61,936 nt of DNA, from contig CABRYP010000008.1 in the NCBI GenBank assembly GCA_902475245.1, forward strand, positions 1 to 61,936. The letters run 5' to 3'. This document shows positions 1 to 7,221 of the stretch, one piece after another. The first letter of the stretch is position 1, and every line of letters starts with the position of its first letter. A program made the position numbers and the translations under genes. Under the pieces are notes generated by a model that was not told the DNA's origin, did no database searches, and worked only from the letters and a program-made list of their open reading frames with translations. Source of the stretch: an uncultured Collinsella sp. (GTDB lineage Bacteria; Actinomycetota; Coriobacteriia; Coriobacteriales; Coriobacteriaceae).

Positions 1-10
1 ATACTCATGG

Positions 11-47
11 AAAACCTCCCATTTCCCGATGTCCAAGAAATGGGAGG
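11..47 (-). terminator. Rho-independent terminator downstream of the cytidylate-kinase-like gene
   Basis: An 11-bp perfect inverted repeat (15-25 with 37-47, CCTCCCATTTC / GAAATGGGAGG) is followed in the minus direction by a TTTT run (11-14). It lies 37 bp past the stop codon at 84 and would end the amino-acid ABC transporter transcript. Confidence 0.75.
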
Positions 48-83
48 CAGTTCACTGCCCCCTTTGTGGTGGTTTTTGGTCGG

Positions 84-707
84 TTAAGCCTCGAGTTGCG
101 CCACTTTGTAGCGGTAGGCGGCGGCGATAACGTCTTTACAGCCCTCGCGTCCCAACTTGGCGCGGTTGACGACGATGTCTTTGCCGCTCGTCATCTTCCA
201 CTTTCCGGCGCTGTAGCGCTTGTAGAACGCCTCGCGCGCCTTCTGCTGCTGCTTGACCAGCTTGGCGCCCTTCTTTTTGTTAAGTCCACGCTTCTTGCGC
301 ACGATCTCGACGCGGTCCTCAAAGGGTGCGGTCACCAACACGGCAATATGGTTGGGGTTGTTACGCAGCAGGTAATCGGACAGGCGACCTTCAATAATGC
401 AGCTCTCGGTCTCGCCCAGATCCAAAATCACCTGGCTCATCTTTTGGAACAACTTGTCCGAGTACGAGCGCGCATCGTAGCGGTCGGGCAGGAACGCCAT
501 GTTCTCCACGGCCAGACGTTCGTCATAGGCGGCCATCTTATCGAGCGACTCGCCCGCGCGCAGAGACGCGCGCACCAGCAGCTCGTTGTCGTACAGCGGA
601 ATCCCCAACTCGTCGGCAAGCATGCGACCAATCTCGTGGCCCTCGGCGCCAAAGTCGCGCGCGATGGTAATGACCACAGGATTCTTCTTGTTCTCCAGAT
701 CGCTCAT
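84..707 (-). CDS. Cytidylate kinase-like family protein (P-loop nucleoside kinase fold)
   Basis: A 207-residue cytosolic protein. Near the N-terminus, VVITIARDFGAEGHEIG followed by LADELGIPLYDNELL matches the cytidylate-kinase-like family (AAA_26 type), in which a degenerate P-loop precedes the short helix. The canonical GK[ST] Walker A is absent, as is common in that family, so the substrate is unknown. A basic stretch (KKRGLNKKKGAKL) lies about residue 140. The start at 707 is chosen for its AGAAAGGA ribosome site; a longer frame to 752 would run through a palindrome. It is the last gene behind an amino-acid ABC transporter, 48 bp from the permease. Family call good; function unknown. Confidence 0.75.
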   Translation of the reverse strand: MSDLENKKNPVVITIARDFGAEGHEIGRMLADELGIPLYDNELLVRASLRAGESLDKMAAYDERLAVENMAFLPDRYDARSYSDKLFQKMSQVILDLGETESCIIEGRLSDYLLRNNPNHIAVLVTAPFEDRVEIVRKKRGLNKKKGAKLVKQQQKAREAFYKRYSAGKWKMTSGKDIVVNRAKLGREGCKDVIAAAYRYKVAQLEA

Positions 708-725
708 CGCGATTCCTTTCTCTAT

Positions 726-752
726 GTGGCAAAGGGGCTGTCCCTTTGCCAC
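726..752. repeat. Short perfect palindrome with GGGACAG core
   Basis: Arms of 11 bp (726-736 and 742-752, GTGGCAAAGGG / CCCTTTGCCAC) enclose five bases. The minus strand reads AAAGGGACAGCCCCTTTG, sharing the GGGACAG core with other intergenic palindromes here. It sits between the permease and kinase-like genes and would form a hairpin in their mRNA, without a U-run. Confidence 0.7.
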
Positions 753-755
753 ATT

Positions 756-1394
756 CTACGCTGCCACCATTCGCCTCTGATATGCGCGAACCAGCAGCGA
801 GATACCAAAGTTGAGCACAAAGTACATCGCAAACACCAGGCCGTAGAGCATAAGCACCTGCGACAGGTCGATCGCGTGGGCCATCACGACGTTTGCCGTG
901 TACATGAGCTCGGCCACGTTAATGCCCGAAAGATACGAGCTGTCCTTGATGACGGTCGTGCACTGGCTAAACAGCGCCGGAATGATCGTCTTAAATGTCT
1001 GCGGCAGAATGATGTAGCGCATGGTGGCAAAGAAGCCGAAGCCCTGGCTCTGCGCCGCCTCAAACTGGCCGCGCGGAATCGAGTTGAGACCGCCGCGCAC
1101 AATCTCGGCCATAACAGCGCTGGTAAACAGCGTAAAGGCGATGGTCGAAATCACAATGTCCAAACCCTGCACCGTAAAGTAGATAAACAGAATCCACAGC
1201 AGGTTCGGCGTGCAACGGAACAGCTCGATATAGGCGCTCACCAAAATACGGAACGGGCGGGGCGCATAGCTTTTAACGAGCGCCAGCACCGTACCAAAGA
1301 TGAGCGAGAAAAAGATCGACAGTGCCGAGATCTCGATTGTCTTAACAAAGCCGCCCCAAATGTAGAGCAGGTTGGTCGCGTTGAAGATTTCCAT
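756..1394 (-). CDS. Polar amino-acid ABC transporter permease (HisM/GlnP type)
   Basis: A 212-residue inner-membrane permease with about five hydrophobic segments. It carries the EAA-loop signature that docks on the ATPase (EIVRGGLNSIPRGQFEAAQS, about residues 104-123) followed by GFGFFATMRYIILPQ, as in the HisM/GlnP family. It should pair with the permease at 1398-2144 to form a heterodimeric channel. GGAGG lies 8 bases before the ATG. The two permease genes are 3 bp apart, so they are translated together. Substrate cannot be read from sequence; polar amino acids such as glutamine, cystine or arginine are typical. Confidence 0.9.
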   Translation of the reverse strand: MEIFNATNLLYIWGGFVKTIEISALSIFFSLIFGTVLALVKSYAPRPFRILVSAYIELFRCTPNLLWILFIYFTVQGLDIVISTIAFTLFTSAVMAEIVRGGLNSIPRGQFEAAQSQGFGFFATMRYIILPQTFKTIIPALFSQCTTVIKDSSYLSGINVAELMYTANVVMAHAIDLSQVLMLYGLVFAMYFVLNFGISLLVRAYQRRMVAA

Positions 1395-1397
1395 GCG

Positions 1398-2144
1398 CTA
1401 GGCCTCCTCTACGTTGTCGAGCCCCAGCTCGGCCAGGCTCACGCCGCGCGGACGCTCCTTGGAGCGGCGCTCGAGCCACTGCACCAGCATGGCGAGCGGA
1501 AAGCAGATGATGAAGTACATAAGGCAGCAGACGATGTATCCCTGCAGGTAACCGTACAAACTCACAAAGTTGTCGGAACGGTACATAAGGTCGCCGCCGG
1601 CCACAAGCGCCAGCACCGACGTGTTTTTGACCAGGTTGAGCGCCTGGTTACACAGCGGCGGCAAAATGATCTTGAATGTCTGGGGCAGCACGATGTACCA
1701 GTAGGCCTGCGCACGGGTAAAGCCCTGGCTCTGCGCCGCCTCCATCTGACCGCGCGGAACCGCCTCGATACCAGTGCGGATGACCTCCGAAATGTAGGCC
1801 GCGTGATACAGGCCCACACCCAAGAAGCCCAGCACGAACGGCGCGATGCGCACCGGCTGGTCGGCACCGGTTATGGCCTGCAAAAACTGCGGACCGGCCA
1901 TGTACATAAAGAGCACCTGTACGGGCAACGGGGTGTTCTGGTAAAACTCCACGTACACGCGGCTGATCGCACGCAGCACGCGCGAGCGAGTGGTAGAGAA
2001 CACGCCCAGCAGCGTGCCCAGCACCAGCGACAGCAGCAGACCGGCAACGACCACCTGCAGCGTCACGCCAAAGCCCTCCCAGAAGGGCCCCATGTTTTGA
2101 AATGTCGTCGACCAACGGTCGGCGTCAAATAATCCTTCGAGCAT
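1398..2144 (-). CDS. Polar amino-acid ABC transporter permease
   Basis: A 248-residue membrane protein, the partner of the downstream permease. Hydrophobic segments occur around residues 25-45, 65-80, 95-115 and 190-220. The EAA loop reads EVIRTGIEAVPRGQMEAAQS, followed by YIVLPQTFK. The family is HisM/GlnP-like with a standard length. AAGGAAGG precedes the ATG. It lies 25 bp after the substrate-binding protein gene in the transcription direction. The ~15-residue acidic C-terminal tail is cytoplasmic by inference. Confidence 0.9.
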   Translation of the reverse strand: MLEGLFDADRWSTTFQNMGPFWEGFGVTLQVVVAGLLLSLVLGTLLGVFSTTRSRVLRAISRVYVEFYQNTPLPVQVLFMYMAGPQFLQAITGADQPVRIAPFVLGFLGVGLYHAAYISEVIRTGIEAVPRGQMEAAQSQGFTRAQAYWYIVLPQTFKIILPPLCNQALNLVKNTSVLALVAGGDLMYRSDNFVSLYGYLQGYIVCCLMYFIICFPLAMLVQWLERRSKERPRGVSLAELGLDNVEEA

Positions 2145-2169
2145 TTGATTCCTTCCTTGGACGATGCGC

Positions 2170-3045
2170 CTATACGAGACCCCAGGTCTTGACCTCTTGG
2201 TCGAGCCAGCCGTCGGCCAGGCGATCGCAAATCACCTGATCGACCACGGCCGAAAGGTCGCAGCCCTTCTTGGTCGCCACGCCGTAGCCTTGCTCGCCAA
2301 ACTTGACCTCGGGCTGCAGCAGCTCAACGGTCTCGTTCATGTAACCGGCCAGCGTGGAGCGGTCCATGGCAAAGACGTCGATATTGCCGGCGTCGAGCGA
2401 ACTCTTGATGATGGGGTAGCCGCTAAAGGCCCTAAACTCGGGTTTACAGCTAAAGCCGTTGTCCTTGATCATCTGCTCAATCAGTCCCTGCGTGGTGGCA
2501 CCCTGGCTCACGCCAATGACCTTGCCGTCCAGGTCCTCAATCGAGGTAAAGCCCGAACGCTTCTTGACCATGAGTCCCACGTAGTCGGTACGGTACGGCG
2601 TCGAGAAATCCCAGCTCTTCTTGCGCTCGTCGGTGATGGTGTAGGTCGCCGCGACCACGTCAAGCTGGCCGTTATCGATCAGCGGGCCGCGCGTCTTGGG
2701 CGTTACGTCGGTAAACTCGACAAGCTCCTGGGCACGGGCCTCTTTGTAGCTCACGCCAAAGACGGCAGCGGCGATCTGGTAGCACAAATCGACTTCCATG
2801 CCCTCAAAGCGGCCCTTGGCGGTGTCGTAATAGCCATAGCCGGGAACGTCCTTCTTGACGCCGGCATTCAGATGACCACGCGACTTAATGGCCGCAAGCT
2901 TGGACCCCTTGTCGGAGCCCTCGCCGCTGGTAGAGTTGCCGCAACCGGTAAGCGCGGTCCCCGTCAGCGCAAGCATGCCGGCGCCAGCCAGCTGCAAAAA
3001 GTGACGGCGCGACACGGCCGCCCTCGTCATATCCGTCATGTCCAT
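2170..3045 (-). CDS. Amino-acid ABC transporter substrate-binding lipoprotein
   Basis: A 291-residue extracellular solute-binding protein of family 3 (SBP_bac_3). The N-terminus has a twin-arginine-like SRRHFLQLAGAGMLALTG followed by a lipobox ending LTGC, so it is probably a Tat-exported lipoprotein on the membrane face. Typical family motifs follow: RGHLNAGVKKDVPGYGY, GMEVDLCYQIAAAVFG, VTPKTRGPLIDNGQLDVVAATYTIT and YRTDYVGLMVKK. A GTG directly upstream (3048) is an equally possible start; neither has a strong ribosome site. It lies 8 bp after the ATPase gene. Confidence 0.88.
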   Translation of the reverse strand: MDMTDMTRAAVSRRHFLQLAGAGMLALTGTALTGCGNSTSGEGSDKGSKLAAIKSRGHLNAGVKKDVPGYGYYDTAKGRFEGMEVDLCYQIAAAVFGVSYKEARAQELVEFTDVTPKTRGPLIDNGQLDVVAATYTITDERKKSWDFSTPYRTDYVGLMVKKRSGFTSIEDLDGKVIGVSQGATTQGLIEQMIKDNGFSCKPEFRAFSGYPIIKSSLDAGNIDVFAMDRSTLAGYMNETVELLQPEVKFGEQGYGVATKKGCDLSAVVDQVICDRLADGWLDQEVKTWGLV

Positions 3046-3053
3046 CACCGCGC

Positions 3054-3785
3054 CTAGTGCAGAATCTTGGACAGGAACTCGCGGCAGCGCGGGTTCTCGG
3101 GGTTATCGAAGAAGTGCTCGGGCGTGCCCTCCTCCAGGATGCGGCCGTCCTCCATAAAGATGACGCGGTCGGCCACCTGGCGCGCAAAGCCCATCTCGTG
3201 CGTCACGCAGATCATGGTGATATCCTCCTGCGCGAGCTCAATCATAACGTCCAGGACTTCCTGGACCATCTCGGGGTCGAGCGCCGAGGTCGGCTCATCA
3301 AACAGGATGATGGGCTGCTTGGTGCACAGGGCACGGGCGATGGCGATGCGCTGCTGCTGACCACCCGAAAGGTTCTGCGGATACTCGCCGGCCTTATGCG
3401 CCATGCCAACGCGCTTGAGCGCGGCGATGGCGATCTCGGTCGCCTCCTCCTTGCTCTTCTTTTGTAGCTTGATGGGCGCGAGCGTCAGGTTGCCGAGCAC
3501 CGTCATGTTGGGATACAGGTTGAACTGCTGAAACACCATGGAGCTATACTTGCGGGCCATCTCCAGGTGATTCTTTTTGGTGAGCGGCGTACCGTCGATG
3601 ATGACCTCGCCCGACGTGGGCTCCTCAAGATAGTCGACGCAACGGATGAGCGTCGACTTGCCCGAGCCGGAAGGCCCGATCATTACGAGCTTCTCGCCGC
3701 GCTTGACGGTGAGGTTGATATCTTTGAGCACATGCAGGTCACCAAAGTACTTGTTGAGATGCTTGATCTCGATCATGTCTGCCAT
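3054..3785 (-). CDS. Amino-acid ABC transporter ATP-binding protein (GlnQ type)
   Basis: A 243-residue cytosolic ATPase that powers the transporter encoded downstream. It has Walker A (GPSGSGKST, about residues 36-44), the Q-loop (VFQQFNLYPNMTVLGN), signature LSGGQQQR, Walker B (IILFDEPTSALDPE) and the H-loop (VTHEMGFA). The length and the DPEMV sequence after Walker B are typical of polar-amino-acid importers. It is the first gene of the operon (ATPase, binding protein, permease, permease, kinase-like). AAGGGA precedes the ATG. Confidence 0.93.
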   Translation of the reverse strand: MADMIEIKHLNKYFGDLHVLKDINLTVKRGEKLVMIGPSGSGKSTLIRCVDYLEEPTSGEVIIDGTPLTKKNHLEMARKYSSMVFQQFNLYPNMTVLGNLTLAPIKLQKKSKEEATEIAIAALKRVGMAHKAGEYPQNLSGGQQQRIAIARALCTKQPIILFDEPTSALDPEMVQEVLDVMIELAQEDITMICVTHEMGFARQVADRVIFMEDGRILEEGTPEHFFDNPENPRCREFLSKILH

Positions 3786-3820
3786 GAATGTCCCTTCCCT
3801 GCGTTTACACGAGTTGAACT

Positions 3821-3826
3821 ATTGTA
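3821..3826 (-). promoter_or_regulatory. Possible -10 box of the amino-acid ABC operon
   Basis: TACAAT on the minus strand, 36 bp before the ATPase start codon. No convincing -35 box lies 16-18 bp upstream, so this is only a candidate. Confidence 0.35.
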
Positions 3827-3901
3827 CGGAAAGAACCACGTTCCCGCAGCCCACACTACATTCCCGTAAAGAACCCGCAATCTTCCACCCACTCATTAGG
3901 A

Positions 3902-3970
3902 ACTCATTGGGGACAGACTTAAATGAGCACCCAATGAGCGGACACTCATTTAAGTCTGTCCCCAATGAGT
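3902..3970. repeat. Intergenic palindrome with 26-bp perfect arms (GGGGACAG element)
   Basis: Arms 3902-3927 and 3945-3970 are exact reverse complements and contain CATTGGGGACAGACTTAAAT; the loop is 17 bases. A partial ACTCATTAGG precedes it at 3891 and CCAATGAGCG lies in the loop, so ATGAG-type half-units recur. The arrangement resembles a REP/BIME-type mobile palindrome. It lies between the ABC operon promoter and the yqeY terminator. Confidence 0.85.
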
Positions 3971-3985
3971 GCCCTTCAGCTGCCA

Positions 3986-4021
3986 TCAAAAAAGGGGCGC
4001 GACCTCGTGGTCAGCGCCCCT
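3986..4021 (-). terminator. Terminator of the YqeY gene
   Basis: Hairpin AGGGGCGCGACC (3993-4004) with GGTC-A-GCGCCCCT (4009-4021), one bulged base and a TCGT loop, followed in the minus direction by a TTTTTT run (3988-3993). Confidence 0.85.
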
Positions 4022-4048
4022 CAACATCAACTATGTGTCGGCCGGCAC

Positions 4049-4492
4049 TTACGCCAATTTTGCGCCGACGATCTTTGCCGCTGCCGGCTTGTCGAAGTTG
4101 CCGCCGGTGGCCTTGCCGAGTGCTCCCATGACCTGGCCCATCTGCTTCTTGGACGTGGCGCCCAGCTCGGCGATGACCTGCTCAATCAGAGCCTCGAGCT
4201 CCTCGCCCGAAACCTGCGCGGGCAGCAGGCTCTCCAGAATCTTGACCTGCTCGGTCAGGTTGTCGGTACGCTCTTGGTCGGTGCCGGCCTTGATGGACAT
4301 CTCCAGCGTCTCGCTCGTCTGCTTGATCAGACGCTTGATCATGCTGTTGACGTCTTCCTCGGTCACATCGCGGCGCTCGTTGACCTCGATATTCTTCACC
4401 TCGGCCTTAACCTGACGGATGATGGACAGGCGAACCCTGTCCTTGGCCTTCATGGCCGCGATCATTTCCTTCTGCAGCTCTTCGTTGGTCAT
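4049..4492 (-). CDS. yqeY: GatB/YqeY domain-containing protein
   Basis: A 147-residue cytosolic protein of the YqeY family, related to the tail domain of the GatB amidotransferase subunit. Characteristic features are an N-terminal helix (NEELQKEMIAAMKAKDRVRLS), KAEVKNIEVNERRDVTEEDV, and the C-terminal helical domain ending GQVMGALGKATGGNFD. Its role is not well established; GatB resemblance suggests tRNA binding. The ATG at 4492 is preferred over a TTG six bases upstream because AGAGAGG is 8 bases from it. Confidence 0.88.
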   Translation of the reverse strand: MTNEELQKEMIAAMKAKDRVRLSIIRQVKAEVKNIEVNERRDVTEEDVNSMIKRLIKQTSETLEMSIKAGTDQERTDNLTEQVKILESLLPAQVSGEELEALIEQVIAELGATSKKQMGQVMGALGKATGGNFDKPAAAKIVGAKLA

Positions 4493-4546
4493 CTGCAAAT
4501 CCTCTCTAATAGCGTGGGCGGCACTTGCGCGAGCACCGCCCCATGA

Positions 4547-5767
4547 TTACTCAGTCGTCGACGAATCGTCGGTCGAACTCTTGGTGACGCCCTTCAGACT
4601 GACGTTGTATGGCACGTCTTTGGACATGGGGTTGACGGTGATGTCGGCATCCTTCTTGTACTGCTCCAGCCACTCGCTGTACGCGGTGCTGGCCGCTTGC
4701 GTCTTCACCACGTTGGAGACGTACTTTTTGATGGCCTTGGGCACCTGGTTGATGTCATCAACCTGATTATCGACATGGAAGTAGTCGGTGCACTTGATGA
4801 TGTGGTAACCATAGGTCGACTCGACGACTTCGCTCACATCGCCCTTGTTGAGCCCCTCGAGCGCCGTCTGGTAGCTGTCGACAAAGGTGGTGAGCTTATC
4901 CCAGCCCACATCGCCCTTCTTCTCCTTGGAACCGGTGTCCTCGGAGTACTGTTCAACGGCGTCCTCAAAGCTCAGCTCACCGGAGTTGATCTTGTCCAGG
5001 CACTCCTGCGCCTTGGCCTTGGCGGCAGCCTTGTCCTCGTCGGAAGCGTCGGAATCAACCTTGATCAGGATGTTCGACGAGCGGCGGGCGTCGTTGTAGC
5101 TGGACAGGTTTTCGTTGATGTAATCGACAATCTCGCTGTCCTTGGGCTTGCTCGTGGGCACGACGGCATCCTTGAGTTTCTGCTGCGCCAGACTCTCCTT
5201 GAGCGAATCCTTGTAGGTGTCTTCGGTATAGCCGTAGGTCTTGAGGGTCTTCTTAAAGGCCTTGGCACCGCCCGCGCTCTTGCACGCGTCCTTCCAAGCC
5301 TTCTCGACCTCCTCGTCCGACACCGTCACGCCGTTCTCTTTCTGTGCCTGTTGAAGCAGAATCTGCTGCGTGTAGGAGTCGATGAGTTGCTTGCGATACT
5401 TCTTGGGCGTGAGGTCGTTGTCGACCAGATACTGCGCCCAGTCCTTGTCCTTGGTGTAGCCGTAGGACGTGCGCATGCTCATGATCTGCTTGGTCACGGT
5501 GTCCTCGGTGAGGTTGGTGCCGTTGATAGTGGCAGCTACACCGCCGGTAAGCTTGTAGCCCGAGGTATCCTCTGCCTGCGACATCAGGCCGGAGCACGCC
5601 ATGGCCGAGACGGAAAGCAGCATCGCCAGCACGCCGATGACCACCAGAACGATCTTGACGGTCTTGGACACGCGGGTCTTGCGCTGCTTCTTGCGAGAGC
5701 TGGAGGCGGCGCGAGCCTGCTGCTCGGGCGTCGGCTCGGGTGCGGGGTTCTTTTTCTTATTTGCCAT
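4547..5767 (-). CDS. Membrane-anchored parvulin-type peptidyl-prolyl isomerase (PrsA/SurA-like)
   Basis: A 406-residue extracytoplasmic foldase. A basic N-terminus (residues 1-35) leads to one hydrophobic segment (about 36-55) ending SVSAMAC, which may be an atypical lipobox or a signal anchor. A SurA_N-like helical region (about 75-210) includes KKYRKQLIDSYTQQILLQQA. A PPIC rotamase domain (about 235-350) is marked by SNILIKVDSD, GELSFEDAVEQYSEDTGS, KGDVGWD and STYGYHIIKC. AAAGG supports the ATG at 5767 rather than the longer frame, which crosses a repeat. It should help fold secreted or surface proteins such as the glycosidase at 14-20 kb. Confidence 0.85.
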   Translation of the reverse strand: MANKKKNPAPEPTPEQQARAASSSRKKQRKTRVSKTVKIVLVVIGVLAMLLSVSAMACSGLMSQAEDTSGYKLTGGVAATINGTNLTEDTVTKQIMSMRTSYGYTKDKDWAQYLVDNDLTPKKYRKQLIDSYTQQILLQQAQKENGVTVSDEEVEKAWKDACKSAGGAKAFKKTLKTYGYTEDTYKDSLKESLAQQKLKDAVVPTSKPKDSEIVDYINENLSSYNDARRSSNILIKVDSDASDEDKAAAKAKAQECLDKINSGELSFEDAVEQYSEDTGSKEKKGDVGWDKLTTFVDSYQTALEGLNKGDVSEVVESTYGYHIIKCTDYFHVDNQVDDINQVPKAIKKYVSNVVKTQAASTAYSEWLEQYKKDADITVNPMSKDVPYNVSLKGVTKSSTDDSSTTE

Positions 5768-5833
5768 AGTTGGCCTTTCGCATAACGAATCGAACAAACG
5801 CCATTGTGTCACAACGCAGCCCCCGCGGCACGC

Positions 5834-5885
5834 TTGGTGCATTGGGGACAGGTTAATCTGCACCATTTTGGTGCAAAGGGGACAG
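5834..5885. repeat. Direct/inverted repeat element with two GGGGACAG cores
   Basis: TTGGTGCATTGGGGACAG (5834-5851) recurs at 5868-5885 with two changes, 34 bp apart. Between them TGCACCA (5859-5865) pairs with TGGTGCA (5869-5875). The GGGGACAG core is shared with the palindrome at 3902-3970. It lies between the lone EIIA gene and the foldase gene. Confidence 0.7.
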
Positions 5886-5902
5886 CTCTGGCAGCCGGCA
5901 CC

Positions 5903-6367
5903 TTAGAAGTAACGGCGGATAGCGTCGACCATGCCCTGTGGCGTGGTCTGGCCGAGCGCGTCGGCTGCGGCATCGGCGTCCATAAAGATGTTCATGAGCG
6001 CCTGCAGGGCCTCGACCTGGCCGCCCGGCTCGGCAATACCCAAATTGATGACGATCTGCGCCGGCACCGGAGCGCCCATGCCAGCCATAGCGTTAAATGT
6101 CACGGGCGCGGCGGGCTTCACCACCGCGATATAGGGCTTGGCCACAAACCCCGGATCGGTATGCGGAATGGCAATGTTTGCCGCCGGCATGGCAAGACCC
6201 GTGGGATAGGCATCCTCGCGCGTGCGAACGGCATCGAGCCAGCCATCGGCAATGTAGCCGCGCGGAGCAAGCTCACTCTCGAGCTGCGCAAACACCTCAC
6301 CCGGCGTCGCACACTCCCAATCAAAAAACACCAGCTCAGGCGTAAACAGCGCTTCGTTATCCGCCAT
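5903..6367 (-). CDS. PTS EIIA component, fructose/galactitol type (PTS_EIIA_2)
   Basis: A 154-residue cytosolic phosphocarrier. The phospho-accepting histidine is expected in NIAIPHTDPGFVAKP (about residue 71), and GEVFAQLESELAPRGYI and the C-terminal LMNIFMDADAAADAL fit the mannitol/fructose/galactitol EIIA fold, which includes GatA and the PtsN regulatory proteins. GAGAGAGG precedes the ATG. No EIIB or EIIC gene is adjacent, so it either serves a transporter elsewhere or acts as a regulator. Palindromes flank it on both sides (5834-5885 and 6386-6441). Confidence 0.85.
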   Translation of the reverse strand: MADNEALFTPELVFFDWECATPGEVFAQLESELAPRGYIADGWLDAVRTREDAYPTGLAMPAANIAIPHTDPGFVAKPYIAVVKPAAPVTFNAMAGMGAPVPAQIVINLGIAEPGGQVEALQALMNIFMDADAAADALGQTTPQGMVDAIRRYF

Positions 6368-6385
6368 GCGCTCACCTCTCTCACC

Positions 6386-6441
6386 TAGTCACCTGCGACG
6401 TTCTTAAACGACTAGTCATTCAAGAACGTCGCAGGTGACTA
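6386..6441. repeat. Nested 20-bp perfect palindrome
   Basis: Arms 6386-6405 and 6422-6441 (TAGTCACCTGCGACGTTCTT and its complement) are exact. The 16-base loop contains GACTAGTC (6410-6417), itself a palindrome centred on the same point, 6413.5. There is no U-run, so it is not a simple terminator. Confidence 0.85.
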
Positions 6442-6443
6442 CC

Positions 6444-6487
6444 CAAAACAAAAGGTGGCCACGCGCGCCTTGGCGCCAATGACCACC
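6444..6487 (-). terminator. Terminator of purN
   Basis: On the minus strand GGTGGTCATTGGCGCC can pair with GGCGCGCGTGGCCACC and is followed by TTTTGTTTT (6445-6453). It lies 33 bp past the purN stop. Confidence 0.65.
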
Positions 6488-6519
6488 CTGACCACTCAAC
6501 TAAATTGTACTGTGCGCCA

Positions 6520-7221
6520 CTAGCCGCGGGGCGCATCAATTGCGACCTTGCCGCTCTCCAGCACGTGGACGCGGCCGTCGGCGAGCATCTGCACGGCCTC
6601 GGGATACAGCACGTGCTCAATCGCGTGGATGTGCTCCTCGAGCGTGTCGACATCCCAGCCCTCCTCAACAGCCAGCGCACGCTGAGCGATGATGGGACCG
6701 TTGTCGTAGATCTCGTTGGCAAAATGCACGGTCACGCCAGTTACCTTGACGCCGCGCGCAAAGGCATCATCAATCGCATGGGCGCCGGTAAAGCTCGGCA
6801 GCAGTGCCGGGTGTAGGTTGACCACGCGATTGGGGAACGCCGCCAGCAGCGGCGTGTGCACCATGCGCATATAGCCGGCCATCACCACGTACTCGCAACC
6901 GCGTTCGAGTAGCTCATGCGCGATGATCTCGTCGGCGGCGATGGGGTCGGCGTAGACATCCTTAGACAGCGTGAGCGTCTGGATGCCCTCGCGCTCAGCG
7001 CGCTGCAAACCCTTAGCCGAAGGACGGCTCGACACCACAAGCTCAATCGAAGCGTTAAGCTTGCCGGCGGCGATCAGATCGATCAGCGCCTGCAGGTTGG
7101 TACCCGAACCGCTGATGAGCACGCCGATCTTGAGCGGCTCGGCGGTATCAGTGCCGGTCGGTCGGGTATACGGGTCCCAGGCCAGGACCTCGGCGGCAGC
7201 CATCTGCTCGTTAGCGCTCAT
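6520..7221 (-). CDS. purN: Phosphoribosylglycinamide formyltransferase
   Basis: A 233-residue cytosolic enzyme that formylates GAR to FGAR with 10-formyl-tetrahydrofolate, the third step of de novo purine synthesis. Near the N-terminus it has KIGVLISGSGTNLQALID (phosphate-binding loop). The active-site segment is VVNLHPALLPSFTGAHAIDDA, with the catalytic Asn and His in NLHP. It is followed by VTVHFANEIYDNGPII, which carries the catalytic Asp in YDNGP. The ATG at 7221 overlaps the end of purM by 11 bases, so the pair is translationally coupled; an internal ATG at 7203 is possible because neither has a strong ribosome site. Confidence 0.93.
   Translation of the reverse strand: MSANEQMAAAEVLAWDPYTRPTGTDTAEPLKIGVLISGSGTNLQALIDLIAAGKLNASIELVVSSRPSAKGLQRAEREGIQTLTLSKDVYADPIAADEIIAHELLERGCEYVVMAGYMRMVHTPLLAAFPNRVVNLHPALLPSFTGAHAIDDAFARGVKVTGVTVHFANEIYDNGPIIAQRALAVEEGWDVDTLEEHIHAIEHVLYPEAVQMLADGRVHVLESGKVAIDAPRG

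Noticed and set aside
66..2132. A 688-codon plus-strand open frame
   Set aside because: It runs antisense through the ABC permeases and kinase-like gene, has no ribosome site, and its translation is rich in His, Arg and Gln, as expected from the complement of GC-rich coding DNA.
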